From positions 1,364,001 to 1,428,000 of the forward strand of contig WHVD01000010.1 of assembly GCA_015178975.1 (NCBI GenBank): 64,000 nt of DNA. Reading direction: 5' to 3'. Each line of letters starts with the position of its first letter. Positions within the stretch are counted from its first letter, which is position 1. The DNA is from Hysterangium stoloniferum. Its lineage: Eukaryota; Basidiomycota; Agaricomycetes; Hysterangiales; Hysterangiaceae. Both the position numbers and the translations under genes were made by a program. Below, one piece after another: positions 1-12,859 of this stretch. The notes under the pieces were generated by a model. It was not told the origin of the DNA, searched no databases, and saw only the letters and a program-made list of their open reading frames with translations.

Positions 1-1482
1 GAAAAAGCAAAAAGAAGACTCAGACAATTGGCGATAGCAACGTAGTCATTCCGAGATCCAAGAGTAGAAAAAAAAAATGGCAAGGGGAGACTGGAAACAG
101 ATACAGACGCACTCAGTCATAGACAGGAAATGAAGATAAAGTGGAGGGGAAGGGGGAAAGAGGAAGAAAGACAGACACAGTCAGATGAGTAGAGAAAAAA
201 GAAATCAGTAAAAGCAAAGTAAAGTGCACGACGGGGTTGATTTTGACTTGATGCAATGTGAGTGGGGAATGGAATGGCGTTTTTAAAATCGCTGTTAAGG
301 ATGGAGGGTGCAGTAAATGGTGATTTGATTTTAGAGTGACGTGGGTGGAATGGGTGTTTGAAGTTTGAAGTGAAGAGAAAGGAGCTAGAAATCAGTGAAA
401 GTACTTGTTGATACTTTGATTGGGCTGTTGAATGATAAAAGTGATGATGATAATGAAATGCTAACAGACGGCGTAAAAAGAAGAACAGACGGGAAGTATG
501 GGTGTGGGCCTCAGGACAGGACGAAAAATCACCAAACAGTTCCAATCGTCCCCAAACAAACAAAACGGAACGAAAGGGAGGTGAACGTCCCAGGCACAGA
601 TGTACACGTACACCATTGTCTTTTGAGGTCGGTCTGTATCTAACAGTGGACTCCGACACTCGACACGGCATACGATCCGAGATGCGGAATACGGCATTAT
701 CTCCTAAAAACGAATACACAAAAAACACGCGTTTTGCGTGGCTTGTGGGGGTGGTTACTGGGTGTATAGCGGACAATACTTTGATGAGTACATGTGTTGA
801 AACAGCAGGTGTTGGAGACGGTATTGCATATTCGAAGGAGGGTGAACTGACAAGAGGCTGAAAAGAGACACATCCATCCTGTTTAATCCTCATCTAGAAG
901 TCAAAGTCAAAGTCGAGGGACATTTGACAGAAGACAAATGATGGGAGACAAGAGGGTGGATAGAAAGGACACAGGTCAAGACAGGATGATGAAAAACGAG
1001 TGTATGTGTGTAGTTGATACCATATACAGGTATAGAGAGCTAGTGATACCATATACAGCCTGTGGGCGAAGTAGTGCAGTTGCCGGTGCCGGCGCTGGTG
1101 ATGACAATCTAGTAAACAGCCGTGTGGGCGACAATTCCGAGTCTGGTTGATAAGATAATGGACAGGCGAGGATGGTGGGTAGATGGTGCGATAGAGTATC
1201 TTGCCACCTCTCTCGGGTACAGTGGGTCGGAGGAAGGCGATAGGAGTGGTAGTAATGACAGTGATAAAGCAGACCAGTTGGCGATAAGTATTGATTGCAT
1301 TACAGTTATGAGATGGTGGTGACAAGACGATGAATACGGCGAGGGAGGTGGATAGACGATATAGCAGACATTGGTTAAGCTTGAGATTGAGAATGGAGAT
1401 AGATGCAGTCAAGGTCGGGATCAGGGTTTGAAGAGCCGAGTTCACTTCGCGCGGCGACTAGAGGGTAGAGTTCTCGCACACC
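1..1482. other. Intergenic, no gene seen
   Basis: Downstream flank of the Ser-rich gene. Open frames exist on both strands, but their translations are compositionally random (runs of F, S, H or R) and have no splice or domain logic. The only structure I can support is one copy of a 126-bp dispersed repeat at 621-746. Confidence 0.6.
621..746 (+). repeat. Dispersed repeat, copy 1
   Basis: This stretch matches the reverse complement of 39504-39628 over its whole length with a handful of substitutions and small indels. One indel is a 4-6 base insertion after CTCCGACA. It runs from TTTTGAGG to GGCTTGT. No coding capacity, obvious inverted termini or target duplication is visible, so it may be a MITE or a fragment of a larger element. 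Confidence 0.8.
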
Positions 1483-3589
1483 TCAAACAATCTCAAACGC
1501 CCCTAACAACCCCTCCCCCTCTCTCAAGCTCCCACTCTTCGAGCCCGTTTCAAGCCCTTCTGGATCAACCAAACTTCCAAACGAGATCCTCCTCGCCATG
1601 CCCATGCCCATGCCAATCCCCATATCCATATCCATAACACATGAAGGAAACGCAGTCGTCCTCACGCGACGGAGTGTTTTGGGAGGTGATGCAGAGACAG
1701 AAGCATCGGCAGAAGGGAGAATGTCCGTCGCAAATGGTGCGTAAAGGGCAAAAGGCTCAGAAGAAACGGCGTATGGAGTTGGTTTAGTGCTAAGATGAGG
1801 AAGTTCGGCACCGAAGAGACAGTTGCTGCTGGAGCGGCTATTGAGATTGATTTTGGAGGTTTGCTTTGCGGCGGAGGACGCGGTCGGGTTTGTTGCTGAT
1901 GATGACGATGAGGATTTGGGCTTGGGCTTGGGTTTGGGTTTGGAAGGCGAGAATACTGATACAGGTGAGGTGGTGGAGGCCTTAGCGATTGGAGAGGACG
2001 ATTTAGATCGAGAGCCGGATTGAGAATGGGTTGATGAGGAACCGGAATTGGATTCCGACGTTGAGGAACAGTTGGAAGCAGAGCCGCTGGCGGGAGCTGA
2101 TCCAGAAGATAGTCTAGTCGAGGAAGGCTTGCTAGATGACCGCGTAACAGGCTTACTCAAGCTCAGACTTGGAGGCTTCGACCCGCTGGACACCTTGCTA
2201 GCATCCTTGCCCTTGCCCTTGTCCCTCTCTTTCTCCTTTTCGTCACCCCGTTTCTTCCTTTCCGGTGCACCAGCCGTAGTCCCCGACCTAGATCTAGTCC
2301 TAGGTCTTTTGGCCTTAACCTGTCTCGCCTTTTCTTCATCGTCCGTCTCTAGATCTTGTGGAATTTTCTCAGCCGGTACAGGTGCAGTCTTGCTCTCCAC
2401 CACACTCTTCTCAGCGCCGGCTCCGGCTCCAGTCCCAGATTTAGACATCTGCTTATTAACACTCTTTACGCTCCCAAAGCTCGGCGCTCTCTTCAAAGTC
2501 CCGGGATGCGCCGCAATCGAAAATGAACCGACGCGTCTCAAGGGCACCGATGTTCTCTCCGTGTTCTCAACCTCCAAGGGATTGGAAGCCGTAGATGCTG
2601 TACGCCTTAATACAGGAGCGGGCGCGGTGAGTGAAGCTGTTGATGGTGCACGAGAGAGGGGGCGAGGACGAAAAGTTGGGAAGTTGCGGGATTGGGGCTG
2701 GCCCAAGATGGGGGAGTAGGCGGCGTTGTTGTGCATGTTATGCGTGTGCTCGACACATGCTGGTGGGGAGGGAGAACGGGAGGCGGGTCGTGCGTAAGGG
2801 TGATAAGAAGGTATAACGCGGTCTGTGCGTTGGAGGCGGGATGAGAGACTGATGACAACAAAATTAAAATTAACACTGTTAGATGTACGAACGTACGATT
2901 CGACGCGACGCGACTTACCGAGATAAACTCCCACTAGTCGTATCCTTCGAGGGCAAAAAATCCATACTAGACTGTCTATACAACGGGCGTTTTCTTGTCG
3001 CGGCACGTTTCGATGGCTGGTAATGTAGGACTTGGTGGCTACTAACAGGCTGCTCCTCCTCATCCGCCTCATCAATGGTCATATTCATACTCATATTCTC
3101 CTTGCCCTGGGTGCGGGCAATCTCAACGAGTTTGGCCCTCGTCGCGCGGACCGAATGGGGCCATTCTAGGGGACCTTGGGTTTGGGAAACGCTGCGTGCA
3201 ATCTTATCCAGAAGATTGGAGGGAGGTACAGGGCCGTTGAAGGGTGTATAGAGGTGTCCGGGGAGGGCATCAAGGGTCTGAGAGGGCGAAAGTTAGTGTT
3301 GATAATGAAGGGTTGGGGTTTGCGCGAGCGAGACGAGACGTACACGGACGAGAAGCGACACCTGCTCAGACTTCCATTCCCACTGAACATCATCCTCGGG
3401 CCCGCCGGTAGAGCTTCCCCAGCTATCGATACTTGTCCTCGGAGATGCAATAAGCTGCTTTGAAAAGAGATGAGGCGTGGAAGGCGTGCATGCACGGGGA
3501 GTGCGAGGGGAGTAGATACGTGTTAGGGTAGGAAGCTGCGGATGAGGCATAACGAGGGAGAGTGCTGGCAAAGGGTGACGGTTAGACAT
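1483..3589 (-). CDS. Ser-rich conserved fungal protein, function unknown
   Basis: Three exons on the minus strand: 3589-3344, 3277-2919 and 2848-1483. The introns are 66 and 70 nt (GTACGT...CTCAG and GTAAGT...ATCAG), and the frame closes exactly to give 656 aa. Residues about 70-135 (WEWKSEQVSLLVR, then TLDALPGHLYTPFNGPVPP and NLLDKIARSVS) look like a conserved folded block across the first intron. Residues about 200 onward are low complexity: Ser, Pro and Lys rich, with basic stretches (KRPRTRSRS) and repeated SFGS or RRVGSF motifs typical of phosphorylated, disordered regulators. The start at 3589 is the first ATG in frame. I recognise no catalytic domain. A nuclear or signalling role is only a guess from composition. 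Confidence 0.75.
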
Positions 3590-4290
3590 GATGGTGGTGA
3601 GAAGAAAGAAAGAAATGAGTCGAGATGGAGAATATATTGTTTGGTTGTGGGAGAGTCGGTTGCTGGTCGTCGTCGCGTTGGGGTTGGATCGGAAGGTAAG
3701 AGAGAAGGCAGAACACGAGGCGTTTATGTTTATTTAGGCGCCGACATGTGTTTGACTCAGGGCAGCTTAGTGTTCTTATGTGAAATGAACATTCTTATCA
3801 GCCACACCCATCACATGGAGAAGTATATGAAAGAATTCTGGATCAAGAACGCGCTCGAGTCTCGGGTTAACTTGAAGCTCGAGCGTTCAGAATAGTCTTT
3901 AACGTCGCCAAAACTAAAAACAGAACAATCAACATCAATGGTTTTCCCAACGCTTGACGCTGCATCCGCGGTGTTACCACGCATCAAATCGACCGTGCCA
4001 GATTGACCCCCAGGACTGGTCGCTATTCCGGTACCAATACAGGTCTCAATCAGTTTTTTTGAGGCTCTATGCCAGCTTAAAGTCCCGGTATGAGGCACTC
4101 AAAATCATACAAGGCCAGATTTTTTGTCCAGATCTTGGATAGGACAAGAAACAGGTCATCAAAATGATTGCCTGATTTTGTCTCCGGGCTAATTCGGGGG
4201 CAAGTGCCGAGGGTTCGGTTTTCCTGCACTCCCTCCCCCTCGCGAGAGCGGAAAGATCTCGCCTTCGTCACCGTCAAAGTCACTACCTAT
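3590..4290. other. Intergenic, nothing recognised
   Basis: Upstream region of the Ser-rich gene. No coding frame, repeat or RNA gene is convincing. Confidence 0.5.
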
Positions 4291-4299
4291 GTCCTTCAA

Positions 4300-6110
4300 G
4301 TTTGCATGGTTTACTTCAATAGTCCCTTATGGTATGGGAGCATATCACATTACTGTATGGCAATCTTTCCTTCCGTCGTCAGTAGACATGTCCACCGAGT
4401 GCTCGTACTCGTTAAATATGTCCATGTACAGTGGGTATCATGGTTCCGTGTGTTCCCAAGCGACTTGCGCCACCCCTCGTGCGCTTCCTTTGCGTTCCAT
4501 TTGTGTTCTAGGGCGGAGACCACGGTAGCACGAAGGTAAAACTCCCTAGGCCTTTCTTCCTTTGAGCAGGACTCGCATGCAAGGCCGTTGCATATGCTTT
4601 TACGTTGGCACATGCCGGACAATGCGTCACGGAACAACAGAACTGTACGTGCTCATATACTTTACACGTGATGGGCTAACACAGTTACACAAAGCGGCAG
4701 TGCCGTACCATTTCTCCTCCTTCCCTTCATTTTACGCAAGGTTATCACGACAGTCATTTCACACCCCTGGAGTCACGCATTCCCTTGACGCAAAGCAGAC
4801 TGCCGAACATCACGGTACTCATTGAAGGGAAGACCTTGAGCAGGTTGCCCACGCCGAATACACTCATCTCGAGAAACGTAACGATATCCGGCGTAGACTT
4901 TGCACATTCCTTTGGCTCTGCGTCTGCGTAGTACTCTATGTGATATATTGAGCAAAATGACCCGTAATACGATTCCATCAGGGAGAGGAGGGCAGACACG
5001 GGAGGGTTCCTTATGCTCCCAACATATCTTCATGCATTTCACGATCAGGTGCATCTTGTTCTCTTCGTCAAAGGGAAAATCCCGGCCAACGCCTCGAGAC
5101 TTACGTGTACATGCAAGGGGAACACGACTATTCCGCGCATTATGGTCTCTGTCAGCCACTCGCTTGTTCCCTTCGGATGCGGTAGACTATTCGTGGGGAA
5201 AGGCACAGTGCATGTGGCCTTCATGGACACAGGTATAGACGGGAATGTCTCGTAATCTACGAGGTACTTGATGGAATTCGTGTTCACTTTTGCGCTGGTG
5301 AAGTCCACGTGTCCTCCCGTCACTATCCTGCCGAACACAACAGTACGTATCATATTCTCGCCTGGCTCGTCGTCGTCGTCGCCAGCTATTACTGTAGGTG
5401 ATATGCTGCTGTGCGCACCATAGAATACCCTTGCGACAGCGTCTACGAGCATAGACCGCTCTCTCCGGGGCCTGTAAGAACGAACGACCACCCCGCTTTG
5501 CTTGACATCTATTATGGCATTGCTTAAGAACCAAAGGAAAGACGTACTCTCCTGCATGCGAAAAGACTTTTTCCATCAGATCGCTGAGTTCACATTGCTG
5601 ATCCGTCTACACGGATTTGTAGGTGATCATCAGCGGCTTTATGCACATGCTCCGTATGATTTCCTCCACCCCTCTCGTCCTTCTTATGCTATGCATTATG
5701 ACACGTGCAAGCGTGAAGCGCATCTTGTTCGATCCCTCAAAATTAAACGTATAGCGTCGTTCCCCCAGGCATACTGACACCGGTAGCACTTCCACATTCC
5801 TCGCCATGGCTTCCCTCCGTATGAACTGCAGGTACGGGCCTATCGCGTACTGGTAATTTTTATAATGATGTCCAGCCAGTCGCACACCTGGCCATAGCAT
5901 CGTAGGACACTAGGAACGACCATGAGCCAGACTTATTCACAAAACAAGACGATCTTTCCTTCGTATGTCTCTATGTAGTCTAGGACTACAATGGTTCTCT
6001 TCAGGGCCCTTCAAGCGCTCTGGGTCGTTCACTGAGAGACATAAAATGTGGGGAGACGTACTTACTGTAGGGTGACACCGTTAGAACCTGGCTGAGCTTG
6101 AAAACCTCCC
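4300..6110 (-). pseudogene. Decayed protein-coding region, family not recognised
   Basis: Reading the minus strand from about 6107, coding-like peptides follow one another but jump frame. They include MSRKPREVFKLSQV, then TIVVLDYIETYEGKIVLF, SGSWSFLVSYDAMAR, YAIGPYLQFIRREAMARNVE, IRSMCIKPLMITYKSV, FGRIVTGGHVDFTSAKVN and YLVDYETFPSIPVSMKA. A hydrophobic stretch near 4990-4760 (YGSFCSIYHIEYYADAEPK) follows. At least four frame changes or stops separate them, and few of the breaks sit at plausible introns (the first would be only 34 nt). Total span corresponds to about 500-600 aa. Amino-acid composition in the chosen frames is far from random. I do not recognise the fold. It could be an old host gene, a transposon protein or an endogenous copy of a mycovirus structural protein; the last is inference only. 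Confidence 0.5.
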
Positions 6111-6131
6111 TAGGCTTCCTGGACATGGTAG

Positions 6132-7667
6132 TTCTGTAAATATTTTCCTGCGTAAATATAATTCTTAATTTAAAAGAAAATCAACCTCCATCTACAATTT
6201 AGTCTAAATACTTACCTGTGGGTCGACAATAACATCCTTAAACACTACATTGGCAGTCATATCAGTATCTGTGTAGGATTTTCACTCTTTTCCTCTTGCA
6301 ACTCCACTGATGTTGTGAGCGGGCAAGATTCAACAAGCTAAACTGTGTTTGAGACAGCTTAAGTCCCAGTTGGTGTGTGTCACCTGCTCATCCCTACCAT
6401 TGATCAAACCAGAGTGAGCCATAATTTTTTATTCTTTGAACTATAGTAACTCTCCTCTGTGTTCACAGTTTTGGCTCACATCCTAAATATATTTGTCAGA
6501 GGTTTTAATAACTTCAAATAGTGATGTAAGTGCTGGTATTGATAACTACATTTCGCAATCTATAACTTTCATAAAAAGTGTACCCAAGCTATTTTCTCTC
6601 CCCTTTAGGGGCTTCGAAGAGGTGTTCAGTTTGAACAATTAAAACATCGGCTCACATTATGGCTGAGGTAGACCTAGTATGGTTAATGACAGCGGGTTCC
6701 AGTCGAAATAGACCTCTTTTCATTCTTCAGTCCAGTAATATTTGCCCAAGTATCCTCTGATTACGCCCGTTCACTGCCTGATATGACTTGTAGGTGGGTG
6801 GTACCGCTGGCAAGATTTATAATATTGTATTGCATTGTATTGGAGGAATCTAAGCATTCCCGGTCGCCCGGTGGTACATATATAATGCCTAGCTCTCCCC
6901 CGTATATTTACGAATTAAAAATAGTGGAGTTAGAACACCACAAAACTCCGAATGCTTTGCATTGGTATCGATTTATGCTAACAAAATGCTCTGGTACTCG
7001 AAGTGGTACAACAATCATATACCTTTTGAGCACGATAATGACGCAAGTCGGTGATTGGCCTGGTTAAAATACCATGATGGGAAATAATTAACATAAAGGA
7101 AGGCTCAGGCTTACCATTAATATTAATCTTGATGGGAAGCAGCTGGCCGTTGCAAACACATGGTCGGTTCATGTACAATACGTGAATGTCGCATCTCTTC
7201 ACATGTTCTGTCCGCTTTCATTTTCCTTCTTAACTAGTAGACACCAATAATCGTTCACTAATTGCCAGGGATGCACACTTCCTGAAGGTACGATGTGGGG
7301 ATTTCGTAACAGCAATTAAAGGTTGTCTACTAGTAGATCTACCATGGCAGCAACTGCAATCACCTACAACGAAACTGCACAACACACCTACACCACACTT
7401 TAATGCATTATTTTCCCTAAAGCAATAATAGGCACGGAACGTGCACACACATTTCCTCCCCTTTCCTCACCAAGTCAGACTCGGCGGCACGCGGCCATGC
7501 GCGGCATCCACTTCCCTTTCAACAAGGTTAGGTATGAAAGTCCATCCTTCTAGAACTCATCACGTCAACCTGCACACGGTTTCTACTCGCAAAACGATTA
7601 CTACAAGACCCCGACAACACACGCAGGCTTACATCTCTTGCTTAAAGTCCGGCTTAATCTCAGTCAT
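6132..7667. other. Intergenic, nothing recognised
   Basis: AT-rich stretch with short random frames on both strands. No repeat partner in the window and no RNA gene was seen. Confidence 0.5.
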
Positions 7668-8630
7668 CTAGATGGAGTTGACTCTCCGTGTCACAAATTT
7701 GGGATAGGTTAATGTGAGATGTCGGCCATCCATAGACGCTTTTACTTCCTCGAACTAGATTGAAATTGGCAATGTCAGTTTTGAAGAGAAAGAAACGGCA
7801 AAACCACACACTTGGGTTCCCTCCGGTAAGGGCAATGTCCTGACATATTTACGCTCCTTCCGTTCCCGAATTATCCGCTCTCCTTCCATCCGTTCATCGG
7901 TCGTAACACTCTCCCAGGAAATAACAACCTTATCATTCTGATAACTAACATGTACGTCGGTCTTTTGTATCCCCTGAAGGTCAAACTTCGCGGTGACAGT
8001 CTTGCCGTCTGCCGAATCTTGGAACGTCACCCTGCAAGCACTGGTTAATTCATGCCAATTGACAAATTGGTCAGATCAGACGACTCACTTGGACTTCCGT
8101 CGTTTGAGCTTAGGCGTAGGGGATTTTGCACCCTCGCGTGGCACAGAGGAAGGGTGTTGAGGAGATGGCGAAGATGGCGAACCCGACAGCCCTAAACTAC
8201 CTGCGTCATTCGAGTTCGAGTTCGAGGCAGACTCGGAAGAACTACTAGCTGGTAATGGCAAGCCTATCGGTCGCCTCACAGTTGCCTTGGACGTTATAGT
8301 GCTCTTATGCGCCCCGTTACCGCCCAACCAAAAGGGGTGGTACCCGTCGTCCCCGTCTTCGATGGGGCCATTGCCAAGACTATCATTCGAGTAGTCGAAT
8401 GCCGCGGACGAACGGATGGCATATGGTGTAGCTCCCGCAAAGGGAGTAGCACCCGCATTAACAAACTCAGGCGCATACTGGGGAGAGCAGAAGGAGGAAT
8501 CAATCTGCTGCGGGTAGGGGGTGAAGGGGGTGGGAGAGAATACAGCATGCCCTGGGGAGCGAGCTTTATTGCGAGAGAAAGCCTCGTCAAAGAGGCGATC
8601 AAAAGCATCCCAGTTAGTTGGAGCAGGCAT
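7668..8630 (-). CDS. Small heat-shock protein (Hsp20/alpha-crystallin)
   Basis: Three exons, 8630-8089, 8031-7812 and 7754-7668, with two 57-nt introns (GTGAGT...TGCAG; GTGTGT...TCTAG), give 282 aa. Residues 1-180 are a long Ser/Pro-rich N-terminal arm. Residues about 182-282 are the alpha-crystallin domain: VTFQDSADGKTVTAKFDLQG, VHVSYQNDKVVISWES, KYVRTLPLPEGTQ, then FEEVKASMDGRHLTLTYPK in the last exon. The last intron splits the G-T-x-F-E-E strand, and joining the exons restores the family pattern. The expected role is an ATP-independent holdase in cytosol or nucleus. The N-terminal arm is longer than in most fungal Hsp20s. The start at 8630 gives MPAPTNWDAFDRLFDEAF, typical of these proteins. 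Confidence 0.93.
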
Positions 8631-8762
8631 AGTTGATTGTTAGATACTAGCTAGCCTTCTAAAGCGCAAAGTAAAAAAAAACGAACAGAACGAACAAAGT
8701 CGAAGTCGAGAGTGAAAAGGGGGAGAAAAGACGCAGGGTCGTGGGCACACAAAATGAGAGCC

Positions 8763-8769
8763 TATTATA
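8763..8769 (-). promoter_or_regulatory. TATA-like box of the Hsp20 gene
   Basis: On the minus strand the sequence reads CCATATAATAGG, about 133 nt upstream of the Hsp20 ATG. Spacing is plausible for a fungal core promoter. I looked for a perfect TTCnnGAAnnTTC heat-shock element upstream and did not find one. Confidence 0.35.
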
Positions 8770-8773
8770 TGGC

Positions 8774-10846
8774 TTCAGGCGTTCACTTTCACGTTAAGTA
8801 GGATTCCTGCGGGAAAGGGGCCCGGGGTCACGCTATCAGATTATCTTGATTTCTTTCTTTACCGACTTGGGGAAAAGGTATCGTGATAAATCAGCAGAAC
8901 AAAACGCCCCTAAACACATGGTACAGTATCAGAGTAACTCAAAGCCGCAGGCCACTTATGGCAAAAGCTCGTATCCCGTGCACAGATAGGATAGTGAGCC
9001 AGAACCACGAGGTTTGGGGCAGGCGAAGCTCCATTTCATGACAGGTTCCGTGAGGGGGTATGAATAATTTGTTTGACAAGAATATAATTAGATTAACGAC
9101 GATGAATTGTTTAGGCAGAGACAGTCCTTGAAGGATTGTTAGAGAACTTCTCAAGACTGGGGTTGAGAGTATGTGAGAAGTCGGAGTTACAAAAAGTGTA
9201 AGTGGGCGCTCGAGAAGTTTTCAGTCTCTTGCTTTCCGTCATCACTCTGTTTGCGATGCACATTGCATATCCAGCGCTGTCAGGGAGAAGAGTAGCGTGA
9301 CTTCATGTATAATGTTGGCGATCAAGATTTTGTCGTTTCGGGCCATCGTCGTTATTGCTTCCCCGCATTAAGGATTGACATCGATGGTGAGTGACCGATA
9401 CACCCTGTGTTATTTTTGTTCTCCATGATGCATATATCCAATCAAGCATGTTAGACTACCGAGGACATTCCCGTCTTTGCAGAAAAATTTTCTCTGGACC
9501 TGAGATTTCGTTATCTTCTCATTCCAGTTCATGTATGTAGTGCTGACGCCTGCTTATTCATTTCACAGTATCTCAGTCTTCAATACATACGAGATGGCTT
9601 TCCCCGTAAATGAAGGAGTAGGTGTGACTTTATGACGGCGCACGTTTTTTCTATCCCCTGCTTGTGACTTCACAAAAGTCTGACTTAGTCGAATTTCGGA
9701 CAATGTGCCGATAATTTGTAGATAGGTACACAGATCCCTTTGATTTTGCTTTGCTTTGGCACCGGAAATGCCGGGTCTGGACCTCGCACGAAATGAGAAC
9801 ATAGGATCTTTGAGAACGTGTTTTGATAATCCTGCGCACTTGGCTACCATGGAACACCAGTTGCAAAGTGTTTTTCGATGCTTGAGACACGTGCTGGTCT
9901 GTCGCCTTACAAGCAACCGTTTTGTTCGAATGTCCGTCAGTCGAACTTTGACTGATCCGAAGTGAGTGCACTCCCATATAAATGGAATGGAGGTCACGAA
10001 TCGGAAATGAATTCCGCAGTTAGTACGTTTGTAATTTAACGTTCATTAGAGGTTACCATTCAGACGCCTATGCAAGTTTCCAGAACACCGACACCTTAAC
10101 CTAGATGGTGGTACCAAACAAGGGCTTGCTTATGGCACCAAGATCTGAACAGTAGGATGAACTATGAGCGTTTATTCTCCAGAATGTGCATGTTATTACT
10201 ACTCATTTAATATTGTTCAGGTCCGCACCTTGGTAAGTGTGCTAAGTTATCATGCAAAGGATGATTTTGTTTCCGGGACCCAATCTGTTATGTCTGGTAC
10301 CAGTACCTGGCTGTCACTTCTGGCTTCCAAAGCGGACAATAGTATTACCGTCACAGTGCAGTGAGTGTGATTGGTACACTTTGAAATTTCGTACTCCGCC
10401 ACACTGAAACTGAAGTGCTGTGAACTTTGCTGATCAACAGCCTACTGCAGATCTCTGGATAGTTCTGCATGCTGTCTCCATTGTCATGTACTTAATGCAT
10501 AGCCATCTTCCTCAGCAATCATTGTTCCTCTGATTGTATATCTTGAAGCTTTGTCTGGTGCTTATGTATAATTTTTGTCTGGATGTTTCTGACTCTTACA
10601 GCATGGAGGTCCAAATTTCCAACCTCGAGAAATACATACATGGAAGACTCTTGGAAAACATGAAGAATGTTTTTTAAAGTATTTCAGATTATTTTAAAGG
10701 AATAGAAAACTTAATATTATATAAGTTCTGATATTTAATGTTATGACTGGGAAACCCACTGGGCCCTGGATCCTACTGTTAAAGTGATAAAGGGAGGTGG
10801 ATGTGAAGCACTAGAAGTGCAGAAGCTTAGACACAGGCATGGTCAT
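8774..10846. other. Intergenic, nothing recognised
   Basis: Upstream of the Hsp20 gene. One 144-codon minus-strand frame (9997-9563) is basic and Cys-containing but has no recognisable motif and no neighbouring exons. I treat it as chance or as old debris. Confidence 0.45.
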
Positions 10847-11704
10847 TGTTAAGATCCAAAGTCTAAAGACAAAAGGGGTGATGTTGGAGGGCCAATGGGT
10901 ATTTTGTACTTAATCTGGGAGGTCCAGTCCTACAAAACAAGTGGAGCTTGGTGTTAAGATCTAAGCTAAGTGTGAGAAAAGGCTCTAAGTTGGAGGTGCT
11001 GATGATGGTAACATAGTCAATTGGGGGGCCAATGATAGAGATTGTACTAGTTGGGAGGTCTGACTCTATAAATGTAGTGGAGCTTGGCTTCAACTTATGT
11101 ATTGCATCCTTGCACAAACTGTTAGGGTGCTCTGATATTTCAAACAAGGCAGATACATAGTATGATAGGCATGAAGATCAACACTTAGCTCAATCAACCA
11201 GAGGGCCAAATCACTAAGAGTTGTAAGGTGAGGGATCACTGCTGCCAATGACACCTTTGAGAGTATTAGATAGGGAATTATAGGACTGAGAACTAGAAGG
11301 GGGTAATCTGAGTCAATATTTGAACTGAAGAAACCATAGCATACATGAAGGAGCTTTATACTACAGTGAGATGGATGATTGGAAGGCCAATCAGAGAAGT
11401 GGAAGTAATGACAGGTTGAAATAAAGTAGGGAAAAGGAATGGGGATTCCAAATGAGACTAAATACAATATAGCAAAGTATTCTGAAAAGGTGTGAGGTGG
11501 CAAATGGGATGTATACATGGAACAGTGATGGGAAAATGAATGGAATGGAGATGGGACAGAAAGCTAAGGCACTAAGGTACAAAGAAACATGTGTCAGGGG
11601 AGCTGCAGGTGGTGCTACTGTGAGTGGGGGTACTGATAGTGGGACACCAGAGGGTTATGAGGCTAAAACAGCTTGTGGGGGTCCAAAATGACAGGGATCT
11701 AACA
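10847..11704 (+). mobile_element. LTR-like fragment, family A relative
   Basis: It begins TGTTAAGATCC and ends GGATCTAACA, a typical TG...CA LTR outline of 858 bp. Its right part matches the reverse complement of 47618-47930 and 49202-49375 (family A LTR in the 3' nest): ends GGTCCAAAATGA/GATCTAACAG, shared GAGGGCCAAATCA and TGAACTGAAGAA blocks. The middle carries the family A block GCTTGGCTTCAACTTATG near 11083. Flanking pentamers are GTCAT and GTATT, so there is no clean target duplication. It may be one LTR of a longer element or an old solo LTR. Confidence 0.65.
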
Positions 11705-12854
11705 GTATTCCCTCATTAGGTCAAGACCCTTCAAGACCTTTCTAGAAAATGATATCAGCATGCCTCATGTACTCACTTGTTGAAGGTATTCATGTCTATG
11801 ACCTGTTAGTCAAAACAGGTACTAGTGGAATATAAAAAAATTCAAAAAAATGCAAAATAAATTATTGCCTCTTTGTCTTTGCTCCCAATGCCTCCACCTC
11901 TCCCTATTAAGTGTCAGTGATGAAGATGATGTTGAAAAACTTCACCAACAACTATGGGAGGCTGAGGAGTGATATAAATTGTGACTTGAATAGGAGGCCA
12001 CCAAGAAGAAAAAGGAGGAGGAGGGCAGTGTTGGTAGCAAAGAGGAAAGCTGCTAATGATGTAAAGGGGAACAGCAAGGGCAAGGGTAAGGGGTCAGCAG
12101 GGCTGATCAAGGTGCTTATTTCTTTCTTCTTTTGTTTATCTCTTACTGACTGTATAACAGACAAAAGGAAAACACATGGAAGAAGAAGATGAGGTTGATG
12201 GGGTTGAGGGGGTCAGGGGCCCATTTTCCTTCAACATGGTCCTTGTGGGCTTCTTCATGGTGATTGTCTTTGAGGAGTGTGTCTAGTGGGGATGTGATGT
12301 TGCTTTTGGATTTGGGTCTGAATGTGGTTCTGGGTGTAGATGGGTCAGGGGAGTTGTCATGGAATAATTCCACTTTCACATCTCAGTTTGGGAGATGGCA
12401 CATGGACCATCTTGTATTTACTTCATTGGATGTGCTGGTGTGGGCAGATGTGGAAGATAACAGTCCAGCATCTAACCCTTTCACAGTGGTATCCAACTCA
12501 AGTCCCAAACCTGACTCATCCAACTCAGGACTATGTAAGTCAGGCATATTTAGGTGGTGAAGGGCTGTGATGCTTAGTACTTGCAGCCTTCTTCAGTAAC
12601 TGTGGAGATGGTTGTAACACAATTCTGTCCATTTACAGCCAGTTTCACATAAAATGGTGAGTAGCTTCAGCATCTCCTATTACTACCACTGCCTTATCCC
12701 CACTACACCCTCATTGTGTTGAATGTTGTTGTGTACTCTGCACTGTTTATGATCCTGTCTGTGAGATTCCATCTCTTCATTCTCCACCTTGGCATGCACC
12801 ACATAATGCCCACACTGTCCAAACAGTTCACACCAACACTACATGGCTCACCCC
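11705..12854 (+). other. Retrotransposon-like debris
   Basis: This lies between two family A LTRs and shares their purine-rich plus strand. A 93-codon frame at 11911-12192 has a Lys/Arg-rich core (KRRRRAVLVAKRK and KGNSKGKGKG), which could be a remnant of a nucleic-acid-binding gag tail. No RT, integrase or protease motif is present. Call it unresolved. Confidence 0.35.
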
Positions 12855-12859
12855 CACTC

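Noticed and set aside
117..893. 258-codon open frame on the minus strand
   Set aside because: Composition is random (runs of F, S, H), no motif, and it overlaps a non-coding dispersed repeat.
5330..5400. GDDDDE peptide as an RNA polymerase GDD motif
   Set aside because: No preceding RdRp motifs A or B and the context does not fit; a run of acidic codons is enough to explain it.
9563..9997. 144-codon minus-strand frame as a gene
   Set aside because: No recognisable domain, no flanking exons, overlapping frames of similar length.
11911..12192. 93-codon Lys/Arg-rich frame as a host gene
   Set aside because: It sits in LTR debris, lacks conserved motifs and its second half is hydrophobic noise.
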